From Kineosporiaceae bacterium (lineage in GTDB: Bacteria > Actinomycetota > Actinomycetes > Actinomycetales > Angustibacteraceae): a stretch of 7,533 nt of DNA. The stretch spans positions 1 to 7,533 of the forward strand of contig DAIETC010000198.1 of assembly GCA_027345905.1 (NCBI GenBank), written 5' to 3'. Positions 1-5,481 of the stretch are shown in pieces. Positions within the stretch are counted from its first letter, which is position 1. Each line of letters opens with the position of its first letter. The translations under genes were made by a program, and so were the position numbers. Below the pieces are notes generated by a model. The model was not told where the DNA came from. It searched no databases and worked only from the letters and a program-made list of their open reading frames with translations.

Positions 1-116
1 CTCCGCTGGCCACCGGGAGGGCGACACCGGTCTCCTCTCGAACTCACCATGGAAGCCGCGCTGCGCCACCACGCCGCCTGACCCGGCGCGGACGAGCCGC
101 ACGCAACGGCGCCCTC
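1..116. other. Unassigned flank downstream of mshB
   Basis: No gene can be assigned with confidence. Two weak readings exist. On the minus strand, AGAGGAG (38-32) lies 4 bases before a GTG at 27-25, followed by nine open codons that run off the window edge; this could be the start of the next gene after mshB, 89 bases past its stop. On the plus strand, frame 1 is open from base 1 to a TGA at 79-81 and could be the tail of a gene entering from the left. Neither peptide is recognisable, and the two readings overlap. No T-rich terminator follows the mshB stop. Confidence 0.3.
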
Positions 117-1115
117 TCAGGCGAGGCCAGCGAACAGGTCGGTCTCGAGTCCACCCGGCTCAGCCGCGCCGAGCTCTCCGCGCACCAGGCGATAGTGCTC
201 GGTCCCCCAGTACCCGTTGCCCTCCTCGGCCAGCAGCGAAAAGAACGGGCCGTCCAACGCGATCTGCGTGGGGTAGGCACGAAGCGCCGCCAGCTTGGCC
301 TGCATCTGCGCCGAACCGTCGACCGCCGTCGTGACCAGCTCGTCGGGGATCGCGAAGGAGGGAAGGTCGCCGTCGGGATCGATGCCCCCGAACGACTCGA
401 TGTCGCCGGCCGCTCGCACCCGCCGCAGATGGGCGCGCAGCAAGGACTGGGGGACGGCGTTCCAGTACGCCTTGGACACCTGCCACGGGTCGCCGTCGCC
501 GTACGACGGCTCCGCGGCCAGCTCGACGGCGCGCATCGCCGTCCGGTGCGCCTGGATGTGGTCGGGGTGTCCGTAGCCGCCCTGTGGGTCGTAGGTGACG
601 AGCACCTGCGGGCGGACCTCGCGGATCACCGCCACCAGCTCGCCGGCGGCCTCGTCGAGGTCTGCCTGCCAGAAGCAGTCCGACCGTTCGTTGCTCGCCA
701 GCCCCATCATCCCCGAGTCACGCCACCGGCCGGCACCGCCGAGGAACCGGTGGTCACTGACCCGCAGGGCCTGCATCGCGGTGGCCAGTTCGCCGACCCG
801 GTGCGCCCCCAGGTCGTCCTCCCGGTCGGCGGCCAGGTGAGCCAGCTCGGGCACCAGCACCTCGCCTTCCTCACCTTGGGTGCAGGTCACGAGAGTGACG
901 TGCACCCCGGCCGCGGCGTACATGGCCATCGTGGCGCCGTTGGCGATGGTCTCGTCGTCGGGGTGCGCATGCACCAGCAACAGCCGCCGGGGGGAGTCGA
1001 GCACGTCCATGCTCGCCATCTGCTCGGGCTGCACCTGCCCCTCAAGCACCTGCGCGGCCTCATCGAGGACCGCCTGCTCAAGGGTGCCGAGCGGTTCGTC
1101 CGGGGTGGTCGTCAT
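117..1115 (-). CDS. mshB: MshB, GlcNAc-Ins deacetylase (mycothiol biosynthesis)
   Basis: Zinc-dependent cytosolic deacetylase of the PIG-L/LmbE family. It removes acetate from N-acetyl-glucosaminyl-inositol to give GlcN-Ins, which MshC then couples to cysteine. The 332-residue product shows the family motif AHPDDE at 50-55 (H51 and D54 as zinc ligands, D53 as general base) and GYGHPDH at 180-186 (H186 third ligand, H183 catalytic). Two further stretches match M. tuberculosis MshB as I remember it: TCTQGEEGEV (78-87) and LGGAGRWRDSGM (125-136). The ending ETDLFAGL is also MshB-like. These favour MshB over its paralogue Mca (mycothiol S-conjugate amidase). The N-terminus is unusual, with about 44 residues before RLLLVHAHPDDE against about 7 in the mycobacterial protein. 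The ATG at 1115 is chosen because the extension keeps high-GC3 codons and a TAGGCT box sits 6 bases upstream; ATG at 1019 (M33) is an alternative. The gene starts 14 bases after the polA stop. Confidence 0.93.
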   Translation of the reverse strand: MTTTPDEPLGTLEQAVLDEAAQVLEGQVQPEQMASMDVLDSPRRLLLVHAHPDDETIANGATMAMYAAAGVHVTLVTCTQGEEGEVLVPELAHLAADREDDLGAHRVGELATAMQALRVSDHRFLGGAGRWRDSGMMGLASNERSDCFWQADLDEAAGELVAVIREVRPQVLVTYDPQGGYGHPDHIQAHRTAMRAVELAAEPSYGDGDPWQVSKAYWNAVPQSLLRAHLRRVRAAGDIESFGGIDPDGDLPSFAIPDELVTTAVDGSAQMQAKLAALRAYPTQIALDGPFFSLLAEEGNGYWGTEHYRLVRGELGAAEPGGLETDLFAGLA

Positions 1116-1127
1116 GGCCGCAGCCTA
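1116..1127 (-). promoter_or_regulatory. Candidate leaderless promoter of mshB
   Basis: On the minus strand a TAGGCT hexamer (1127-1122, fitting TAnnnT) is followed by six bases and then the ATG of mshB. A -10 box 6-7 bases before a start codon would put the transcription start on the start codon itself, a known arrangement for leaderless mRNAs in actinobacteria. There is no Shine-Dalgarno sequence between the polA stop and the ATG, which fits. No -35 box is recognisable 16-18 bases further upstream. The same box at the same distance precedes polA. Confidence 0.4.
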
Positions 1128-1129
1128 GG

Positions 1130-3838
1130 TCAGTGCCCGGCCTGCTCCCACGAGCCGCCGGCCCCGACCGAGACGTCCAGCGGCACCGACAGGTCGGCCG
1201 CGCCGCCCATCGCTGCGCGCACCGTCGCCTCCAGCGGTTCGCGCTCGCCCGCGCAGACCTCGAACACCAGCTCTTCATGCACCTGCAGCAGCAGGCGCGA
1301 ACGCAGACCCTGCTCGCCGATCGCGGCCTGGACGCGCAGCATGGCCACCTTGATGATGTCGGCCGCCGAGCCCTGGATCGGCGCGTTCAAGGCCATCCGC
1401 TCGGCGCCCTCGCGGCGCTGCCGGTTGTCGCTGGTCAGATCGGGAAGGTAGCGCCGACGTCCGAGCATCGTCTCGGTGTAACCCGTGCTTCGGTCCCGCG
1501 CCACCACCTCTCGCAGGTAGTCGCGCACCCCACCGAACCGCGCGAAGTAGTCGTCCATGAGGCCGCGCGCCTCGTCCACGTCGATCCGCAGCTGGCGGGA
1601 GAGCCCGAACGCCGACAGTCCGTAGGCCAGGCCGTAGCTCATTGCCTTGACCTTCGAGCGCATGGCCGGCGACACCTGCTCGGTCGCCACCCCGAACACT
1701 CGCGCGCCGACGTACCGGTGCAGGTCCTCACCGGTACGAAAGGCCTCGATCAGGCCCTCGTCACCCGACAGGTGGGCCATGATGCGCATCTCGATCTGGC
1801 TGTAGTCGGCGGTGAGCAGGCACTCGCCGCTGGGGCCCACGACGAAGGCCTCGCGGATCCGGCGTCCCTCCTGGGTGCGGATCGGGATGTTCTGCAGGTT
1901 GGGGTCGGTCGAGCTGAGCCGGCCGGTCGCCGCGATCGTCTGGTTGTACGTCGTGTGGATCCGCCCGTCGTGGGCCACCGTTTTCAGCAGGCCCTCGACC
2001 GTCTGTCGCAGCCGGGAGACGTCCCGGTGCCGCAACAGGGCCTCCAGGAAGGGGTGCGGACTCTTGGCGAACAGGTCGACCAGTGCGTCGGCATCGGTCG
2101 TGTACCCCGTCTTGGTGCGCTTGGTCTTGGGCATGCCCAGCTCGTCGAACAGCACCGCCTGCAGCTGCTTGGGTGAGCCGAGGTTCAGCACCCGCGGCTG
2201 GGCGTCGGGGCCGGGCGGCAGGGCGGCGAGCGCCTCGTCGCCAGCCTGGCGCACCGCGTCGGCAAAACCGGCTTCGAGCTCGCGCAGCCGGTCCAGGTCG
2301 ACGGCGATACCGGCACGTTCCATGTCGGCCAGGACGAGCATGAGCGGCAGCTCGACGTCGCGCAGCAGGGCCGAACCGGCGTGCGTGCCCAGCTCGAGGT
2401 CGAGGGCCTCGGCCAGGTCGAGCACCGCCCTGGCCCGCAGCATCGCCTGCTCCCCGTCCGCTGGGCCCACGCCGGTGTCGAGGGTGAGCTGGCCGTGGGA
2501 GTCGTCCTGCTCGATGCGCAGCTCGCGGCCCAGATGACGCAGCACGAGGTCGGCCAGGTCGTAGGAGCGCTGGTCGGGGCGGACCAGGTAGGCGGCCAAC
2601 GCTGTGTCGCTCGTGACACCGAGCAGCGGGAGGCCACGCTCGCCCAGAGCCAGCATCGGCCCCTTAGCGTCGTGCAGCGCCTTGGGGCGATCGGGATCGG
2701 CCAGCCAGCTCGCCAGCACGGGCTCGTCCTGGGGGTCGAGCTCGACCAGGTCGAGGTACGCGGCGGCGTCCGGGCTGGCCAGCGCCATGCCCCGGGCATC
2801 GCCGGCGCCGCGCGCCCAGCTGCCGACGACATCCACGCCGACCCGTACGTGCGCCGGCGCGTGCGTCTGCAACCAGGCACCAAGAGCGCCGGGTGCGAGC
2901 TCAACCGTCGTGAGGTCGAACCCTGACTCGGCCTCGGGCCGCGCAGGCTCGACGCTCGCGAACAGCCGGTCGCGCAGCACCCGGAACTCCAACGCGTCGA
3001 AGACCTGGTGCACGTCGTCGCGCTCCCACTGCTGGCGGCGCAGGTCATGCGGGTGCAGGGGCAGCTCGAGGTCGCACACCAAGGCGTTCAGCCGCCGGTT
3101 GCGCAACACCTGGTCCAGGTGCTCGCGCAGGCTCGCACCCGCCTTGCCCTTGATCTGGTCGACGTGGGCGACCACCCCAGACAGGTCGCCGTACTGGTCG
3201 AGCCACTTCGCGGCCGTCTTGGGACCGACGCCGGGAACGCCCGGCAAGTTGTCGCTGGACTCCCCCACCAACGCGGCCAGGTCGGGGTAGCGCGCCGGGG
3301 TGACCAGATACCGGTCGAGAACCGCCTCGGGGGTCAGCCGCCACAGCTCGGAGACCCCCTTGACCGGGTACAACACGGTGCTTGTCGGAGCGACCAGCTG
3401 CAGACTGTCCCGGTCGCCCGAGCAGATGAGCACGTGCATCTGCTCGGCCAGGGCCTGGGTCGTGAGGGTGGCGATGACGTCGTCCGCCTCGTAACCCGCC
3501 TTCTCGACAACCGGGATCCGCAGGGCGCCGAGGACCTCCTGGATCAGCGAGACCTGCCCCTTGAAGTCCTCGGGGGTCAGCGCCCGCCCGGCCTTGTACT
3601 GCGCGTACTCCTGGGTGCGGAACGTCTCGCGCGACACGTCGAAGGCCACGGCCACGTGCGTGGGGCGCTCGTCGCGCAGCAGGTTGATGAGCATGGAAGC
3701 GAACCCGTACACGGCGTTCGTGGGCTGCCCGGTGGAGGTGGAGAAGTTCTCGACTGGCAGCGCGAAGAAGGCCCGATAGGCCAGCGAGTGGCCATCGAGC
3801 AGGAGCAGGAGGGGCGGGTCGCCGGGAGCGGTGCTCAC
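1130..3838 (-). CDS. polA: DNA polymerase I (PolA)
   Basis: Family A polymerase of 902 residues, close to the usual actinobacterial length, for gap filling, RNA-primer removal and excision repair. The N-terminal 5' nuclease (about 8-295) has D15, D67, YEADD (116-120), GDRD (141-144) and the helix-hairpin-helix stretch GESSDNLPG to GVGPKTAAK (192-211). The middle domain (about 330-485) is a dead 3'-5' exonuclease: the E. coli DTE site is DVV (336-338), and the D424 and D501 equivalents are missing. The polymerase domain has motif A DYSQIEMR (678-685; D678 metal ligand, E683 steric gate), the O-helix R727/K731/Y735/Y739, and motif C QVHEEL (852-857). Two details stand out. Y735 replaces the usual F762 of E. 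coli, as in the mycobacterial enzyme. E855 replaces catalytic D882. All three polymerase motifs keep a constant 27-residue offset from E. coli, so the alignment is secure. The start is GTG with no clear ribosome site. Confidence 0.97.
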   Translation of the reverse strand: MSTAPGDPPLLLLLDGHSLAYRAFFALPVENFSTSTGQPTNAVYGFASMLINLLRDERPTHVAVAFDVSRETFRTQEYAQYKAGRALTPEDFKGQVSLIQEVLGALRIPVVEKAGYEADDVIATLTTQALAEQMHVLICSGDRDSLQLVAPTSTVLYPVKGVSELWRLTPEAVLDRYLVTPARYPDLAALVGESSDNLPGVPGVGPKTAAKWLDQYGDLSGVVAHVDQIKGKAGASLREHLDQVLRNRRLNALVCDLELPLHPHDLRRQQWERDDVHQVFDALEFRVLRDRLFASVEPARPEAESGFDLTTVELAPGALGAWLQTHAPAHVRVGVDVVGSWARGAGDARGMALASPDAAAYLDLVELDPQDEPVLASWLADPDRPKALHDAKGPMLALGERGLPLLGVTSDTALAAYLVRPDQRSYDLADLVLRHLGRELRIEQDDSHGQLTLDTGVGPADGEQAMLRARAVLDLAEALDLELGTHAGSALLRDVELPLMLVLADMERAGIAVDLDRLRELEAGFADAVRQAGDEALAALPPGPDAQPRVLNLGSPKQLQAVLFDELGMPKTKRTKTGYTTDADALVDLFAKSPHPFLEALLRHRDVSRLRQTVEGLLKTVAHDGRIHTTYNQTIAATGRLSSTDPNLQNIPIRTQEGRRIREAFVVGPSGECLLTADYSQIEMRIMAHLSGDEGLIEAFRTGEDLHRYVGARVFGVATEQVSPAMRSKVKAMSYGLAYGLSAFGLSRQLRIDVDEARGLMDDYFARFGGVRDYLREVVARDRSTGYTETMLGRRRYLPDLTSDNRQRREGAERMALNAPIQGSAADIIKVAMLRVQAAIGEQGLRSRLLLQVHEELVFEVCAGEREPLEATVRAAMGGAADLSVPLDVSVGAGGSWEQAGH

Positions 3839-3850
3839 CCGGTCAGCCTA
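3839..3850 (-). promoter_or_regulatory. Candidate leaderless promoter of polA
   Basis: On the minus strand TAGGCT (3850-3845) is followed by six bases, GACCGG, and then the GTG start of polA, so transcription could begin at the G of the start codon. No Shine-Dalgarno sequence is visible in this stretch. A -35 element is not evident: TTGTCC lies only 11 bases upstream of the hexamer, which is too close. The shared string CCTAGGCTG also precedes mshB at the same distance. Confidence 0.4.
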
Positions 3851-3879
3851 GGGCCGGGGTCGGACAACCCTTCGGCCCT
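3850..3879 (-). terminator. Stem-loop between GNAT gene and polA
   Basis: AGGGCC (3850-3855) pairs perfectly with GGCCCT (3874-3879). Inside, GGGT (3857-3860) pairs with ACCC (3867-3870), leaving a six-base loop and a small asymmetric internal loop. The stem lies 14 bases after the GNAT stop and ends 11 bases before the polA start. No T tract follows it, so it would be a non-canonical terminator of the GNAT transcript at best. Its distal arm shares one base with the putative polA -10 box. It could equally be an mRNA leader structure or a chance product of high GC. Confidence 0.25.
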
Positions 3880-3892
3880 GGCGCGGCGGGGC

Positions 3893-4495
3893 TCAGGGCA
3901 CCGGATGCGCGCGCAGGGCCAGGGCGCGACTGCGGGCGCGAAGCGAGCGACGGCGCACCATGGTCGCTTCGACGCGGGGGTCGGCCTGCGGGGTCAGCCG
4001 CCGGCGCAGCGCCGCCACGGTCGTCACCCGGCGCACGACGAAGGGGGCGAAACCGAGGCGCGCGAAGAACCGCTGGCCATCACGACCGATGGACGGGACG
4101 CTCGTCGAGATCTGCACGGCACCCACCTGCTCGGCGTACGCCGTCGCGTGGGCGAGCAGCGCCCGCGCGACGCCCGTCCGGCGGGCATCGGGCGCGACGA
4201 ACAGGTGCTCGATCGAGACCGCCGGCTCGCCCAGCAGCGGCAACAGCGGCCCCGTGCTCAGCACCATGAACCCCACGTCGACCAGCCGACCATCGCCATC
4301 TGCGCCCTCATGGGCGGCGACGAATGCCTGGACATCCGCTCGCGCCAGTGCCGACCGCAGTTCCACGGAGAAGTCGTCGTGTGTCCCACCCGACCCGCGT
4401 GCTGGATTTCGGCAACCCGACCACAGGCAGTTCAGCGCCTGCAGGTCTGCCTCGCAGTGCTCAAGCCTGCGCACGTGCACCTGCGAACGGCCCAC
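3893..4495 (-). CDS. GNAT family N-acetyltransferase
   Basis: Single-domain acetyltransferase of 200 residues that should transfer an acetyl group from acetyl-CoA to an amine; the acceptor cannot be told. The fold reads in order: first strand VHVRRLEH (6-13), central strands around LVDVGFMVLS (71-80), and the acetyl-CoA motif A, IEHLFVAPDARRTGVARALL (95-114), with the R-x-x-G-x-A pyrophosphate loop at 105-110. Motif B is near the C-terminus, with RFFARLGFAPFVVRR (142-156) as the typical F-x-x-x-G-F signature. The last 35 residues are rich in arginine and have no recognised counterpart. The GTG at 4495 is chosen because AGGAGG lies 4 bases before it; the open frame runs further upstream but loses any resemblance to the family. 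The stop is 54 bases before polA, so co-transcription is possible. It is too short to be the two-domain mycothiol synthase MshD. Confidence 0.85.
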   Translation of the reverse strand: MGRSQVHVRRLEHCEADLQALNCLWSGCRNPARGSGGTHDDFSVELRSALARADVQAFVAAHEGADGDGRLVDVGFMVLSTGPLLPLLGEPAVSIEHLFVAPDARRTGVARALLAHATAYAEQVGAVQISTSVPSIGRDGQRFFARLGFAPFVVRRVTTVAALRRRLTPQADPRVEATMVRRRSLRARSRALALRAHPVP

Positions 4496-4499
4496 TGAT

Positions 4500-4505
4500 C
4501 CTCCT
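4500..4505 (-). promoter_or_regulatory. Ribosome binding site of the GNAT gene
   Basis: A perfect AGGAGG on the minus strand lies 4 bases upstream of GTG 4495. It decides this start over the next GTGs at 4480 and 4474 and over the long upstream open frame. Confidence 0.7.
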
Positions 4506-4568
4506 GCTGACAGGGCCCGGTCCCCCCGGCGGGACGGCGTGTGGTCTGCTGAGTCGGTCCGACCCCGC

Positions 4569-4596
4569 ACCCTACCGACGTCCGGGGCGTGGGCAA
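4569..4596 (-). promoter_or_regulatory. Possible promoter of the GNAT gene
   Basis: Within the 142-base divergent gap (4496-4637), TTGCCC (4596-4591) and TAGGGT (4574-4569) are separated by 16 bases on the minus strand. They match the housekeeping consensus at four and three of six positions. Transcription would start near 4562, giving a leader of about 65 bases before the GNAT start. An imperfect GC inverted repeat (about 4584-4603) overlaps the -35 element. I see no comparable plus-strand promoter for the divergent membrane protein in this gap. Confidence 0.3.
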
Positions 4597-4624
4597 CACC
4601 CCTTCCGGGGATCTGTGGACCGAT

Positions 4625-4630
4625 GGGAGG
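4625..4630 (+). promoter_or_regulatory. Ribosome binding site of the DUF554 gene
   Basis: GGGAGG lies 7 bases before GTG 4638 and decides that start. The in-frame ATG at 4623 overlaps the ribosome site itself and would add five residues (MGGQT) not typical of the family. Confidence 0.7.
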
Positions 4631-4637
4631 GCAGACA

Positions 4638-5396
4638 GTGATCCGTGGCGCCGGGACGCTGCTGAACGTCGCGACCGTGTTGGCCGGCTCGGGCGTAGGT
4701 CTGCTGCTCGGGCACCGCCTGCCCGAGCGCACCAGGGATGTCGTGACCGACGCACTGGGCCTGCTCACCCTGCTCGCGGCGGGGCTGTCCGCCAAGGCTG
4801 TGACCGACGCGCCGTTCGCGCGGGCCGTTGGCCCCGGCGTCCCGGTGTTGATCGTGCTCGGCGCCCTCGTGGTCGGCGCGATCACCGGGTCGCTGCTGCG
4901 GATCGAGGCCGGTATCGCGGCCCTGGCAGCCCTGGTGCACGCCCGGGTCGGACGCCGGTCGGCGGGCTCGGCGTCCGGCCTCCAACGAGCGCGGTTCGTG
5001 CAGGGCTTCCTCACCGCCTCGCTGGTGTTCTGCGTCGGCCCGCTCACCGTGCTGGGCTCCATCAACGACGGTCTGGGACGCGGCATCGACCAGCTGGCCC
5101 TGAAGTCCACGCTCGACGGCTTCGCCGCCATCGCTTTCGCCTCCACCTTCGGCGTCGGCGTCGCCGCCTCGGCGCTCACCGTGGCGCTCGTGCAAGGCGG
5201 GTTGACCCTGCTCGGGGCCCTGCTGGGCAACGTACTGAGCGACGCCCAGGTCAGTGCGCTGACCGCCACCGGCGGCCTGCTCCTGGTGGGTATCGCACTG
5301 CGCCTGCTGCGGCTGCGTGAGGTCCCCGTCGGTGACCTGCTGCCCGCTCTGCCGCTCGCGCCGCTGCTCACCTGGTTGGTCGTCGTCCTGCGCTGA
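4638..5396 (+). CDS. DUF554 family membrane protein
   Basis: Multi-pass inner-membrane protein of 252 residues, the usual length for DUF554 (YdfK/YqgA-like), a family whose function I do not know to be established. Family features are clear: an N-terminal GTLLNVATVLAGSGVGLLLG segment (6-25), then FVQGFLTASLVFCVGPLTVLGS (120-141) with its conserved G-x-L-x-A-S-L-V-F-C-V-G-P core, an adjacent I-N-D-G-L, KSTLDGF (156-162), QGGLTLLGALLG (186-197), TGGLLLVGIALRLL (211-224) and a terminal V-G-D-L-L-P-A. Hydrophobic segments fall roughly at 5-25, 38-56, 66-85, 122-142, 160-185, 186-200, 208-226 and 236-251, with a basic loop near 102-120. It is the only plus-strand gene here. It stands alone, divergent from the GNAT gene and convergent with livF, so the neighbours say little about its role. 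Confidence 0.9.
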   Translation: MIRGAGTLLNVATVLAGSGVGLLLGHRLPERTRDVVTDALGLLTLLAAGLSAKAVTDAPFARAVGPGVPVLIVLGALVVGAITGSLLRIEAGIAALAALVHARVGRRSAGSASGLQRARFVQGFLTASLVFCVGPLTVLGSINDGLGRGIDQLALKSTLDGFAAIAFASTFGVGVAASALTVALVQGGLTLLGALLGNVLSDAQVSALTATGGLLLVGIALRLLRLREVPVGDLLPALPLAPLLTWLVVVLR

Positions 5397-5400
5397 CGTG

Positions 5401-5481
5401 CTACACGTGGCGCCGAGCCCATGCGGCGCTCCTACACGTCGCCGCCGAGCCCATGCGGCGCTCCTACACGTCGCCGCCGAG
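5401..5481. repeat. Tandem repeat duplicating the 3' end of livF
   Basis: Two and a half direct copies lie end to end: a 31-base unit (5401-5431), a 32-base unit (5432-5463) and an 18-base partial unit (5464-5481). The partial unit is the last coding bases and stop codon of livF. The first two units differ by one indel and one substitution next to CTACACGT; units two and three are identical over the 18 shared bases. On the minus strand each unit carries the livF terminal codons and TAG. The array fills nearly the whole gap between the convergent DUF554 and livF genes. Confidence 0.85.
5409..5430. terminator. GC hairpin between convergent genes
   Basis: In the first repeat unit GCGCCG (5410-5415) pairs with CGGCGC (5424-5429) around the eight-base loop AGCCCATG, with one more G-T pair outside. 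The second unit forms a weaker five-pair copy (5443-5447 with 5456-5460). It lies 12 bases past the DUF554 stop and, reading the other way, 33 bases past the livF stop. It could act in both directions as a terminator without a U tract. Confidence 0.4.

Noticed and set aside
117..1115. Mycothiol S-conjugate amidase (Mca) instead of MshB
   Set aside because: The LGGAGRWRDSGM stretch and the ETDLFAGL ending match MshB as remembered. Mca is a close paralogue, so a phylogeny would settle it.
195..1451. Long plus-strand open frame of 418 codons opposite mshB and the end of polA
   Set aside because: It is antisense to two clearly recognised genes; its product is rich in R, H, G and Q with no domain, the usual shadow of high-GC coding sequence.
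3328..3995. Repeated GGGGTCAGCCGCC in polA (about 3331) and the GNAT gene (about 3980)
   Set aside because: It is 13 bases, both encode a similar R-L-T-P dipeptide context in high-GC codons, and no third spaced copy or array is present; likely chance.
3893..4495. MshD (mycothiol synthase), given mshB nearby and the GNAT fold
   Set aside because: MshD has two GNAT domains and about 300 residues; this protein has one domain and 200 residues.
3008..4498. Plus-strand open frame of 496 codons opposite the polA start and the GNAT gene
   Set aside because: It spans two recognised minus-strand genes and their gap, has low-complexity composition and no family resemblance.
4623..4637. ATG 4623 as start of the DUF554 gene
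   Set aside because: It overlaps the GGGAGG ribosome site that serves GTG 4638, and the added residues are not typical of the family.
4496..5422. Upstream extension of the GNAT frame on the minus strand to 5422
   Set aside because: This part is antisense to the DUF554 gene and rich in S, R, T and P. AGGAGG before GTG 4495 marks the real start.
5401..5481. CRISPR array
   Set aside because: The units are contiguous with no spacers, and the last one is part of livF.
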